From positions 298,090 to 362,089 of the forward strand of contig MKWP01000016.1 in the NCBI GenBank assembly GCA_001899805.1: a DNA stretch of 64,000 nt, in the 5' to 3' direction. This DNA comes from Lysobacterales bacterium 66-474. GTDB lineage: Bacteria; Pseudomonadota; Gammaproteobacteria; Xanthomonadales; Rhodanobacteraceae. The notes under the pieces are model-generated. The model ran no database searches. It saw nothing but the letters and a program-made list of their open reading frames with translations, and had not been told where the DNA came from. Numbering within the stretch: position 1 is the stretch's first letter; each line of letters begins with the position of its first letter. Of this stretch, positions 34,800-42,706 are shown piece by piece. The position numbers and the translations under genes were made by a program.

Positions 34800-35561
34800 T
34801 CAGGCACCCGGCGCGATCAAGCGTTCCATCTCTGCTTTCAAAATCGCGCCGTGTTCGCGCAGCCAGTCGCGCTGGGCCTGGTAGCCCGGCATCAGTTCGC
34901 CGACGCGGGCCCAGAACCGCGTTGAATGGCTGCGCACCTTGAGGTGACACATCTCGTGCACCAGCACGTAACGCAGCGCGGCCGGCGGGGCCAGCGCGAG
35001 CGCGAGGTCGAGGGTGATGCGGTCATGCGCGTCGAGGCTGCCCCACAGGCTTTTCAGCGATTTGATGCGCAGGCCGGTCGGCGCGGCGTCGAGCCGCTCC
35101 GATGCGTGCGCCATCCAGCGCGAAAGGTCGCGCCGCATGTGGGTTTCCAGAAACGCCGCCAACAGATTGCGCGCAGCCGGCATCGCCGTGGTGAACGGGC
35201 GCGGCACGTGCAGGCGCAGCTCGTCGCCACGGTCTTCGATGCGCGGATATTCGCTTTCGCACCAGGTGAGTTCGACCGACTCGCCACGCAACGGGATCAA
35301 CGTGGGCACCCCTGGACGCAGCGGTGGCGGACCGCGGCGCGGGATGCGCAATTCGGACAGCTTGCGTTCCAGCCAGTCGCTGTTTTCGCGCAGGAACGCG
35401 TATACCTGCGCGGGATGGGTGCCGCGCGGATACGAGATGCGCGCGCCGTGCGACGTGACCGACAGGCGCAGGCGACGCGCGCGCGGGTGCATGGCCTTCA
35501 GCACCTTGATGGTGCCGCCTTTGCCCGTCGCCAGTTCGAGGAAATCGCCCTGCGGAATCAT
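34800..35561 (-). CDS. YgjP-like M48-type metallopeptidase
   Basis: 253 residues. The zinc motif HEMCHLK (HExxH) lies near residue 205, and the preceding IKSLKSLWGSLDAHDRITLDLAL is the usual YgjP/DUF45 sequence, with RFWARVGELMPGY after it. These are putative cytosolic zinc peptidases with a SprT-like fold; substrate unknown. The ATG overlaps the rdgC stop as ATGA, so the two are cotranscribed. Confidence 0.9.
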   Translation of the reverse strand: MIPQGDFLELATGKGGTIKVLKAMHPRARRLRLSVTSHGARISYPRGTHPAQVYAFLRENSDWLERKLSELRIPRRGPPPLRPGVPTLIPLRGESVELTWCESEYPRIEDRGDELRLHVPRPFTTAMPAARNLLAAFLETHMRRDLSRWMAHASERLDAAPTGLRIKSLKSLWGSLDAHDRITLDLALALAPPAALRYVLVHEMCHLKVRSHSTRFWARVGELMPGYQAQRDWLREHGAILKAEMERLIAPGA

Positions 35562-36484
35562 GCTGCCTTCTTGTTGCCTTCATCCGGGCGTTCCAGCCCG
35601 AACCATTGCTGCAAGCCCTCGAACAACCGTTCGAGTTCCAAGGTCATCAAGGCGAAGCGTGCGTCGAGTTCGGCTTCGGCCGACTCCTTGCCGTCGGCGT
35701 CGAGCGAATCCTGCACGACGTCGAGGAAACGCAACTTGCGGATCACCAGATCCTCGCCGAGCACGAAGCTGGCGCGGTCCTCGAACTGCAAGCCGAGCTG
35801 GAACACCTGCTTGCCTTGCTTCAAATGCGCCCGAATTTCGGCGCTTTCAAGTTCCTGTTTGCGGCAGCGGATGATCGCCCCGCCGGCCGGGTCGCGCAGC
35901 TCGCATTCATCGCCGAAGCCGAGCCCATTGGGTAGCTTGCCATGCGCCAACCATTCCGTCATCAGGGCGCGCGGGGTTTCGGCGGCAGCCAGCGGCTGGG
36001 CCGGGAAACTGCCCAGCGCTTCGCGCAGGGCGGTCAAGGCGGTTTCGGCCGTCTTGCGGCTGGCCGTGTCCAGGACAAGCCAGCCGTTTTTCGAGTCCAG
36101 CCAGGCATTTAGCCGCGATGGCCGGACGAAGGCCTGGGGCAGCAGGGTGTCCAGCACCTCGGCCTTGATGGCCCGGCGCTGGCGCCCGCCGACCGGCCGG
36201 CCGCGGCGTTCAGCCTCCTTGCGCAGGCGCTTGCCCAGCTCGGCATTGACCACCGCCGCCGGCAGCAGTTTTTCCTCGCTGCCGAGCGTCACCAGCGTCG
36301 CCTTGCCGACCGTGTGGCTCAGCACCTCGGAATCCGGGCCGAACGGTGACACGAAGCCGCGCGTGGCCAGTTCCAGCGGCCCGCAGGCGCGCAGGGGGTG
36401 CCCAGCCAGCGCGTCATCGAGATCCTTCAGCGATTTGCCGACGGAGGGTGAGAAGCGAAACAGGGTGAGGTTGCGGAAGAACAT
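35558..36484 (-). CDS. rdgC: recombination-associated protein RdgC
   Basis: 308 residues, beginning MFFRNLTLFRFSPS, with GFVSPFG and the central YAxxRxG-like region replaced by GRPVGGRQRRAIKAEVLDTLLPQAFVR. RdgC is a ring-shaped dimer that binds double-stranded DNA and restrains RecA. The length matches the family (about 300). The downstream YgjP-like gene overlaps it by four bases. No upstream promoter stands out in the 59 bases before ttcA's stop. Confidence 0.95.
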   Translation of the reverse strand: MFFRNLTLFRFSPSVGKSLKDLDDALAGHPLRACGPLELATRGFVSPFGPDSEVLSHTVGKATLVTLGSEEKLLPAAVVNAELGKRLRKEAERRGRPVGGRQRRAIKAEVLDTLLPQAFVRPSRLNAWLDSKNGWLVLDTASRKTAETALTALREALGSFPAQPLAAAETPRALMTEWLAHGKLPNGLGFGDECELRDPAGGAIIRCRKQELESAEIRAHLKQGKQVFQLGLQFEDRASFVLGEDLVIRKLRFLDVVQDSLDADGKESAEAELDARFALMTLELERLFEGLQQWFGLERPDEGNKKAA

Positions 36485-36543
36485 GGGGTACCGGGGTGGG
36501 GTTGAGGATCAGGAATCAATCGGTGGCGTAGGAAACGGCGGCT

Positions 36544-37413
36544 TTACGAATCCCGGCCATCCAGCCACGCATGAGCATCCGGCCGCGATGTCTCACCGCG
36601 CGAGCCGAGCGAAGCGAAATCGAACAGCCCGGCATCGGCCAGGTGCGAGGGCGAGACGTTGCAAAGCGCGCGGAACATGATTTCGCCGCGGCCCGGATGT
36701 TCGCGCTCCCACGCATCCAGCATCCGCCGCACCTGCTTGCGCTGCAGGGTTTCCTGCGAGCCGCACAGGTTGCAGGGGATGATCGGGAAGGCGCGTTGCG
36801 TGGCGTACCCGGCGATCTCGTCTTCGCGGCAATACGCGAGCGGCCGGATCACGACGTGCCTGCCGTCATCGGAAAGCAGCTTCGGCGGCATCGCCTTCAG
36901 GGTGCCGCCATGAAACAGATTCAGGAAAAACGTCGCGAGGATGTCGTCGCGGTGATGGCCCAGCGCAATCTTGTTGAAACCTTCGCGCTCGGCGAAGGCA
37001 TACAGCGCGCCGCGCCGCAGTCGCGAGCACAGGCTGCACAGCGTCTTGCCCTCCGGCACCACACGGGTCACCACGCTGTAGGTGTCCTGCCCGATCACGT
37101 GGAACGGCACGCCGCGGGCACGGCAGTAATCCGGGATCACATGCGCGGGGAAGCCGGGCTGCTTCTGGTCGAGGTTCACCGCGGTCAACCCGAACTTCAC
37201 CGGCGCCTTCGCCTGCAACGACAGCAGGATATCCAGCAACGTCCAGGAGTCCTTGCCGCCCGACAGGCACACCATCACCCGGTCGCCGTCTTCGATCAGG
37301 CCGTAGTCGGCGACGGCGCGCCCGACCGCGTGGCGCAGGCGCTTGGCCAGCCGCGCGGCTTCGTGCTCGCGGCGGCGATCGGGGGCGATGCGTGGCGTTT
37401 CGAGCAGGGACAT
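36544..37413 (-). CDS. ttcA: tRNA 2-thiocytidine biosynthesis protein TtcA
   Basis: 289 residues. The PP-loop is [17 protein letters not shown] near residue 50. The CxxC that holds the Fe-S cluster is in [11 protein letters not shown], and a third Cys motif is in [10 protein letters not shown]. TtcA inserts sulfur at C32 of certain tRNAs. The start [12 protein letters not shown] lies nine bases from a TACACT element, suggesting a leaderless or very short leader. It is divergent from the DUF465 gene. Confidence 0.96.
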   Translation of the reverse strand: MSLLETPRIAPDRRREHEAARLAKRLRHAVGRAVADYGLIEDGDRVMVCLSGGKDSWTLLDILLSLQAKAPVKFGLTAVNLDQKQPGFPAHVIPDYCRARGVPFHVIGQDTYSVVTRVVPEGKTLCSLCSRLRRGALYAFAEREGFNKIALGHHRDDILATFFLNLFHGGTLKAMPPKLLSDDGRHVVIRPLAYCREDEIAGYATQRAFPIIPCNLCGSQETLQRKQVRRMLDAWEREHPGRGEIMFRALCNVSPSHLADAGLFDFASLGSRGETSRPDAHAWLDGRDS

Positions 37414-37422
37414 GGACCGGCC

Positions 37423-37453
37423 AGTGTAGCAAGCGCCGTGGCGGCGCTACACT
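37423..37453. promoter_or_regulatory. symmetrical divergent -10 elements for ttcA and the DUF465 gene
   Basis: TACACT at 37448-37453 reads right and ends six bases before the DUF465 ATG; TACACT at 37423-37428 (AGTGTA on the plus strand) reads left and ends nine bases before the ttcA ATG. The two form part of a larger imperfect inverted repeat (GTGTAGC/GCTACAC). Both messages would be leaderless or nearly so. Confidence 0.5.
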
Positions 37454-37459
37454 CCGCGC

Positions 37460-37669
37460 ATGCAACCCGGCATCGATCCCGCCACGTTGGTCCGGCGCCT
37501 GACCGAACTGCGCGAGGAACACCGCGATCTCGATGCCGCGATCGCGAAACTGGCGGGCGATCCCGGTTGCGACCAGCTGCAGCTGAGCCGATTGAAGAAG
37601 CGCAAGCTGAAGCTCAAGGACATGATCGCGTATTTCGAGAACAAACTCATACCCGACCTCGACGCCTAG
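37460..37669 (+). CDS. YdcH/DUF465 family small protein
   Basis: 69 residues, entirely helical, with LVRRLTELREEHRDLDAAIAKLAG and the closing LSRLKKRKLKLKDMIAYFENKLIP typical of DUF465. These small coiled-coil proteins are common in proteobacteria and of unknown function. No Shine-Dalgarno sequence is present; a -10 element sits six bases upstream, in keeping with leaderless translation. Confidence 0.85.
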   Translation: MQPGIDPATLVRRLTELREEHRDLDAAIAKLAGDPGCDQLQLSRLKKRKLKLKDMIAYFENKLIPDLDA

Positions 37670-37762
37670 AGTGGCTCGCAAAGCTGCTGTGCTCGGCAGC
37701 TTGCGCGCCGGCGGTGCTCGGAATGCTCATGTACTGGCGTGTACACTCCGCTTCCTGCGCTC

Positions 37763-37794
37763 CGGCGTCACGCAATCTGCCTTCGCTCGCGACG
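37763..37794. repeat. dispersed repeat, copy B
   Basis: CGGCGTCACGCAATC and TTCGCTCGCGACG, the two blocks of the 34721-34777 repeat, lie four bases apart. Immediately upstream is a further imperfect palindrome centred on the TGTAC/GTACA pair near 37730-37744. The repeat occupies the gap between the DUF465 and GNAT genes, ending 19 bases before the GNAT ATG. Confidence 0.55.
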
Positions 37795-37813
37795 CTTTGC
37801 GAACCACTCTTCC

Positions 37814-38401
37814 ATGGTCCAACTCGTTCCCACGACATTACAAAACGACTTCGTCGCCCTGGAACCGTTGACGCTGGATCACGTCGCCGGTCTCGAGCAG
37901 GCGGCCGCCGATGGCGAGCTGTGGAACCTGTGCGTCACCTACGTGCCGCCGCCCGGCGCGATGCGTGCGTACATCGAAAAGGCACTGGCGATGCAGGCGA
38001 CCGGCGAATCGCTGCCGTTCGCGGTGCGCGACAAGCGCGACGGCGCGATCGCAGGCAGCACGCGCTACTACGACTTCAGGCCCGACGTGCCGCGCATATT
38101 GATCGGCCATACGTGGTACGGCGCCAGCCGCCAGCGCAGCCACGTCAACACCGCCTGCAAGTTGCTGCTGGTCGAGCATGCGTTCCACGGACTGGGTTGC
38201 GCGGCGGTCGGTTGGGAGACCGACCATTTGAACATGCGTTCGCAGCAGGCGATCGAGCGCCTCGGCGCGCATCGCGATGGCGTGTTGCGGCAACACAAGC
38301 GCCGCCACGATGGCACGATTCGCGACAGCGTCGAATACAGCATGCTGGCATCGGAGTGGCCGCAAGCGCGCAGTGCACTCGCGGCAAAACTGCGGCGCTG
38401 A
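37814..38401 (+). CDS. GNAT acetyltransferase, RimJ/RimL-like
   Basis: 195 residues starting MVQLVPTTLQNDFVALEPLTLDHVAGLEQAA, then IGHTWYGASRQRSHVNTACKLLLVEHAFHGLGCAAVGWETDHLNMRSQQAIERLGAHRDG, the order of the RimJ/RimL-like GNAT group. The SRQRSHVN segment replaces the usual Q/RxxGxG/A acetyl-CoA loop, common in this subgroup. The ATG lacks a good Shine-Dalgarno sequence; a longer in-frame start 75 bases upstream runs into the repeat and is less likely. Substrate unknown. Confidence 0.82.
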   Translation: MVQLVPTTLQNDFVALEPLTLDHVAGLEQAAADGELWNLCVTYVPPPGAMRAYIEKALAMQATGESLPFAVRDKRDGAIAGSTRYYDFRPDVPRILIGHTWYGASRQRSHVNTACKLLLVEHAFHGLGCAAVGWETDHLNMRSQQAIERLGAHRDGVLRQHKRRHDGTIRDSVEYSMLASEWPQARSALAAKLRR

Positions 38402-38411
38402 AGCACGCCGG

Positions 38412-39632
38412 TCAGATCAGCGGCGTGATGTTGTTGTCCAGCCCCAGCAGCGCCTTGCCGTAGATCTCCTCGCACACCGGCGGCAGCACCAGCGCATGGC
38501 GCGCGGCGGTGTTGGCGTCGCGCCAGATGCGTTGCAGCGGGTTGGCATCGGCGAACGCGCCGGCACCGTAAGCCGAGATCAGCGTGTTGATGGCCTGGGT
38601 CACCAGCTTGCCGACGTAACCCGCGCTGGCGCGTGCGCGTGCGCGGGTGGTGAGGTCCATGCGCTGGCCGCGTTCGGCATGCGCGTCGATGTCGTCGGCG
38701 ATGCGATGCGCGTGCAGGTGCGCGCTGTCGATCTGCAGCGCGGCTTCCGCGATCTGCATCTGGAACGCCGGCGAATCGGCCTCGCGCTGGTAGATCGTGT
38801 AGGGGATGTTGCGGCGGCCCGCCACCGCGATGGTGTGCTGCAGCGCCGCGCGCGCGAGCCCGAGCTGCGGACCCAGCAGTGCCAGCACCATCATCGGCAC
38901 GCAGGCCGAGCGGTACAACGTTTCATCCGGATGCGTGTTGGGGATCGTCCCCGCGATGGCCTGCCGCAGCGACATCAACCGGTGCGCCGGGATGAACAAG
39001 TCTTCGGCCACCAGGCAATTGCTGCCGGTGCCCTTCATGCCCGAGGCGTACCAGGTGTTCTCGATGGACAGCTCGCGCATCGGCACGAAGCCGAGCCAGT
39101 GGTCGACCACCCGCGCCTGCACGTCGCGTTCCAGCACGCCCAGCATGGCCCAGCTCGCGTGCAGCGAGCCCGAGGCCCAGAACCACTTGCCGGAAACCCG
39201 CACGCCGCCGTCCTCACGGCGCATGTCTTCGCTGGGCGCGAATACCCCGGCGATGCGCGTGTCCGGATCGTCGTCGAAAATTTCCTTGCGCGCATGGTCG
39301 TCCAGCATCCCGGCGAACCACGCGGCGTTCGTCAGCAGGCTCAGCACCCACGCGGTGGAACCACAGGATTCGGCGATGAGCGCCACCACGTCCAGCCATG
39401 TGCGCGCGCCGATCTCGTAGCCGCCGCAGCGCTTGGGCGTCAGCATCCGGAACAGGCCGGCGTCGCGCAGCGCTTCGATGCCGGCATCGGCGACGCGCCG
39501 CTCGCGTTCGGTTTCCGCGGCGTGCTCGGCCAGCAACGGTTGCAGCGATTTCGCCGCGGCGACGAGTTGTTCCCTCAGCAGGCGCGCCTGGTCGCTGGCG
39601 CGTTGCGAGGGCGGACGCAGGGATGCGCCCAT
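38412..39632 (-). CDS. acyl-CoA-dehydrogenase-fold flavin monooxygenase (HsaA-like oxygenase)
   Basis: 406 residues. The fold is that of acyl-CoA dehydrogenases, but sequences such as CGSTAWVLSLLTNAAWFAGMLDDHARKEIF and KGTGSNCLVAEDLFIPAHRL point to the group D flavin-dependent hydroxylases (HsaA, HpaH, DszC relatives), which use reduced flavin from a separate reductase. That reductase gene is directly upstream with a 1-base TGATG overlap. The aromatic or sulfur substrate is unknown. It is the last cistron of the carrier-protein operon or a two-gene unit at its end. Confidence 0.82.
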   Translation of the reverse strand: MGASLRPPSQRASDQARLLREQLVAAAKSLQPLLAEHAAETERERRVADAGIEALRDAGLFRMLTPKRCGGYEIGARTWLDVVALIAESCGSTAWVLSLLTNAAWFAGMLDDHARKEIFDDDPDTRIAGVFAPSEDMRREDGGVRVSGKWFWASGSLHASWAMLGVLERDVQARVVDHWLGFVPMRELSIENTWYASGMKGTGSNCLVAEDLFIPAHRLMSLRQAIAGTIPNTHPDETLYRSACVPMMVLALLGPQLGLARAALQHTIAVAGRRNIPYTIYQREADSPAFQMQIAEAALQIDSAHLHAHRIADDIDAHAERGQRMDLTTRARARASAGYVGKLVTQAINTLISAYGAGAFADANPLQRIWRDANTAARHALVLPPVCEEIYGKALLGLDNNITPLI

Positions 39633-40165
39633 CACCAGCCGTCCACCGCGTTCCACTGCACCATCGGGTCGTGCGCGTGGATCTGCTTGTAGCGGCCGGA
39701 GAAGAAAATCAGCGGTTGCGCCTCGGGGCCGTGCGCGAGGTGCTCGATTTCGGCGATGTACAGCAAATGATCGCCGGCCGGGTGGATATCGACCACGCGC
39801 GCGACGATCTCGGCGAGGCTGCCGTCCAGCAACGGCGTGCCGGCGTGGTCGTGGAAGCGCGCATTGGCGTCCGGTTCCGGCTGGTTGGCGAAATGCGGGC
39901 CCAGCTTGCGCTGCTGTTCGGACAGGATGTTGATGCCGCAGCGGCTGCCGACCCGCACGTGTTCGACGAAACTGGATGCCCGACGCACCGAAACCAGCAC
40001 CAGCGGCGGATCCATCGAGACCGACAGGAAGGAGTTCACGGTCATTCCGGCGGGCTTGCCCTCGCGCAGGAAGGTGACCACGGTCACGCCGGTCGCAAAG
40101 CGCCCCATCACCCGCCGGAACAACTGCGGATCCAGGATCTGCCCCGATTTGGCGGCAACGTTCAT
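39632..40165 (-). CDS. flavin reductase (HpaC/HsaB-like)
   Basis: 177 residues: FRRVMGRFATGVTVVTFLREGKPAGMTVNSFLSVSMDPPLVLVSVRRASSFVEHV is the standard start of flavin reductase-like proteins, followed by GTPLLDGSLAEIVARVVDIHPAGDHLLYIAEIEHL. It supplies reduced FMN or FAD to the monooxygenase, whose gene overlaps by one base. AGGGGAA lies about six bases before the ATG. It is 52 bases downstream of the hydrolase gene on the same strand. Confidence 0.88.
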   Translation of the reverse strand: MNVAAKSGQILDPQLFRRVMGRFATGVTVVTFLREGKPAGMTVNSFLSVSMDPPLVLVSVRRASSFVEHVRVGSRCGINILSEQQRKLGPHFANQPEPDANARFHDHAGTPLLDGSLAEIVARVVDIHPAGDHLLYIAEIEHLAHGPEAQPLIFFSGRYKQIHAHDPMVQWNAVDGW

Positions 40166-40217
40166 CGGCGTTTCCCCTGCAAGCACGCCACAAGCATAAC
40201 GACAACGGCGGGCGCGG

Positions 40218-40886
40218 TCATGCGGGCGTCGCCCCATGCGCGGCAAGGAATTTGCGCAATGCGCGCCACACCGGCAACGGCATGCCGTGGCCGTCATCGA
40301 ACGGCAACCAGGTCACGTGCGCGCCGCCCGCCAGCGCCGCGTCGCGCAAGGCCTCGCCCGCGGCGAACGAAAGTTCCTGGTCGGCGCGGCCGTGCGCGAC
40401 CAGCATCGGCAATCCGGACAGTCGTGGCAACAATGGTTGCCATTCATCGAACGCGATGCGGGTCGACGACAACAGCGCGAGCGCATCGACGCGACCGCCA
40501 TGCAGGACATAGTCCATCGCCAGCATGCCGCCTTGCGAGAAACCGACCAGCGCCAGTTGCTTGTCGGGTGCCACTTCGTTGCATAGCGCAGCGAGTTGCG
40601 CGCGTGCTTCGGTGCGCCCCGCCGGATCCATGGCGTGCAAGTCGCGTGCGCCTTGTTCGCGCAGGCGCGCTTCGGAATCCACCGGCCACCACGTGCGCCC
40701 CGGTTCGGCCGCGAGCGGTGCGTCAGGGAACACGAAATGCGCGTCGATGCCAAGCGATGCGCCGAATGGTGCAAGGTCGGCCGCCTGCATGTTGCGGCCG
40801 TGCAGCATGACCACGACCCGCGGAGATTGGCGCCGCCCGCATTCGATGGTCCGCAGGCCATTGCGACGAGCCTCGCGAAGCGTCAT
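40218..40886 (-). CDS. alpha/beta hydrolase (phospholipase/carboxylesterase family)
   Basis: 222 residues of the YpfH/LysoPLA carboxylesterase group: VVVMLHGRNMQAADLAPFG (oxyanion region), the nucleophile elbow LVGFSQGGMLAMDYVL with Ser near 120, LVAHGRADQELS with Asp and FDDGHGMP with His. It could release acyl groups from carriers or CoA. It overlaps the two-domain hydrolase stop as ATGA, making it part of the carrier-protein operon. Confidence 0.85.
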   Translation of the reverse strand: MTLREARRNGLRTIECGRRQSPRVVVMLHGRNMQAADLAPFGASLGIDAHFVFPDAPLAAEPGRTWWPVDSEARLREQGARDLHAMDPAGRTEARAQLAALCNEVAPDKQLALVGFSQGGMLAMDYVLHGGRVDALALLSSTRIAFDEWQPLLPRLSGLPMLVAHGRADQELSFAAGEALRDAALAGGAHVTWLPFDDGHGMPLPVWRALRKFLAAHGATPA

Positions 40887-42706
40887 GGAGGCGGTGCCTC
40901 GTCGATCCGGCTTGTTGGCGCGGCCAGGACACCGACCAGCGCGTCGTGCAACATCGCCTGGGCCCAACGTTGCGTGAACGTGTGATCCGCGCCGTCGAAC
41001 ACTTGCGTATCCATCATGCCGGTTGCGGACAATCGCGGCACCACGGAGCCGGCCTCGGCGGCCAGCAGGGTCTGGCCCGACTCGTTGGCGGAAAACAGGA
41101 AATGCACATGTACCCGGCGTCGCGCCAGCTCCACCAGCGCGCCGCCGAGGTCGTTCCTCAGCGGAATACGCAGATGGCGCGCCAGCCCCAGTCCGAGGCG
41201 CTTGAAGTGGTTCCCAAGGTGCCAGGCCGCGACCCGCGCAACCGTCCTGAACGAGGCGCGGCCCGTCAGCAGCCTGCGCCAGGCGTGTCCGGACCGCACG
41301 GCCTCGTTGTAATGGGTGACATCGCCCAGCAGGCTGGTCGATTCGGGATCGAACTTCACCGTGGGTCCGAATACCAGGCAGTTGATGAGGTACACGCGCT
41401 CGATGTCCTGCCCCGCGATTGCCGCGCGGAGCGCGTGGTAGGCACCCGAACACATCCCGCCGACAGCGAGTTCGCCTGCGCACCGTGCGCGTATCCACGA
41501 TACGGCCACGCCGACGTCGTCGACGCAGCAGGGGCCGTACACGACATTCTCCGGTTCGCCGGCGTGCGCGGGACTGTCGCCGATGCCGGGAAGGTCGACA
41601 CGCAGCACCTGCCGGTCCATTGCCGCAAGCTGGCGTGCCAGCCCGACATCGATGCGGTTGGAACCGATGCGCCGGACCGCACCCGCATTCAGCATCAACA
41701 CCGCGCGGTCTGCGTGGATGGCGGCGGGCGCGGCCAGGATTCCGAACATTCCGGCGCCCGGGGCAACGACTTCCTCGGTGATCAGCGTGTTTCCGATGCG
41801 GAGTCGGCTGGATGGTCGCAGCGACAAGGACTCCCCTGGAACACGTGGTCCGCCCGGTGTCGCGTGGAGCTCGCGGACATGATCGATGCACGCATCGATG
41901 AAGGCCTGCGCAACACGGCTGGAATGCGGATCGTTCATCATCTCCGCGTAGCCAGGCAGGCGATCCACCGTGACGTGGGCGCCGAGCGCTTGCAGGTGCG
42001 TCGGCAAGCCTTTGCGCTCCGGCAGGTCGTCGCGCTCGAGAACGTGGACGATGGGTGCGGGCGATACGGCAATTTTCGCCAGGTCGATGGCCTGCAGCGT
42101 CGCGCAGGTGTCATCGGTCAGCAGGAAACCGCTGGTTTCCTTTGCGGGTTGTGGCGGGGATTCCGATGGCGGGGGCGCCAGGTTCATCGCGTTCTGCAGC
42201 GCGCGAAGCTCGCGCAGGTACGTCCTGCCTGAAACCACAGCATTGAAGGCGATCAATGCCGAAACGTCCTCGCGCCCTTGCGCGGCGAGCGTTGCCAGCG
42301 TGGCGCCGAGACGCACGCCGATCAACACCAGTTGCGACGCGCCGCTGCCGCGCATGAGGTCACAGGCGTCCGAGATGCTGGTGGTCCATGCGCCCATGCG
42401 GTCCGGGTCGGCATCGTTGCCGGCACTGTCGCCGGTACCGTCGAGGTCGAAGCGCGCCGCGATGAAACCTGCCTTGGCCGCATCCTCTGCAAGATGCCGC
42501 AGCGTACGGTGTGCACAGATGTCCTCGCGTCCGAACGGCGGCACGATCACGACACCCGCGCCGTTTGGCGCGGGTGTATCAGGCCGGTACAGCCAGCCGA
42601 AACGCGGACGGTCTTCCGGACCGAACCAGCCGGCTTCGGCGGTGTAGCCGTCGCCGCGAAAGAGGACGCCGCCAGTGCTGGCGGCGGCGGGCGCGCGGTC
42701 GTTCAT
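40883..42706 (-). CDS. two-domain alpha/beta hydrolase with atypical nucleophile sites
   Basis: 607 residues containing two hydrolase domains. Domain 1 (about 30-285) has GVVIVPPFGREDICAHRTLRHL and, at the nucleophile elbow, LIGVRLGATLA, with Arg in place of Ser. Domain 2 (about 300-600) has AVGGMCSGAYHALR, placing Cys at the nucleophile position, and a possible Asp/His pair in the last 60 residues (FDGADHTFT). Domain 1 resembles the hydrolases found with exosortase A polysaccharide loci. A role in handling acyl thioesters is possible. ATGA overlaps join it to the GH2 gene and to the next hydrolase. Confidence 0.78.
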   Translation of the reverse strand: MNDRAPAAASTGGVLFRGDGYTAEAGWFGPEDRPRFGWLYRPDTPAPNGAGVVIVPPFGREDICAHRTLRHLAEDAAKAGFIAARFDLDGTGDSAGNDADPDRMGAWTTSISDACDLMRGSGASQLVLIGVRLGATLATLAAQGREDVSALIAFNAVVSGRTYLRELRALQNAMNLAPPPSESPPQPAKETSGFLLTDDTCATLQAIDLAKIAVSPAPIVHVLERDDLPERKGLPTHLQALGAHVTVDRLPGYAEMMNDPHSSRVAQAFIDACIDHVRELHATPGGPRVPGESLSLRPSSRLRIGNTLITEEVVAPGAGMFGILAAPAAIHADRAVLMLNAGAVRRIGSNRIDVGLARQLAAMDRQVLRVDLPGIGDSPAHAGEPENVVYGPCCVDDVGVAVSWIRARCAGELAVGGMCSGAYHALRAAIAGQDIERVYLINCLVFGPTVKFDPESTSLLGDVTHYNEAVRSGHAWRRLLTGRASFRTVARVAAWHLGNHFKRLGLGLARHLRIPLRNDLGGALVELARRRVHVHFLFSANESGQTLLAAEAGSVVPRLSATGMMDTQVFDGADHTFTQRWAQAMLHDALVGVLAAPTSRIDEAPPP

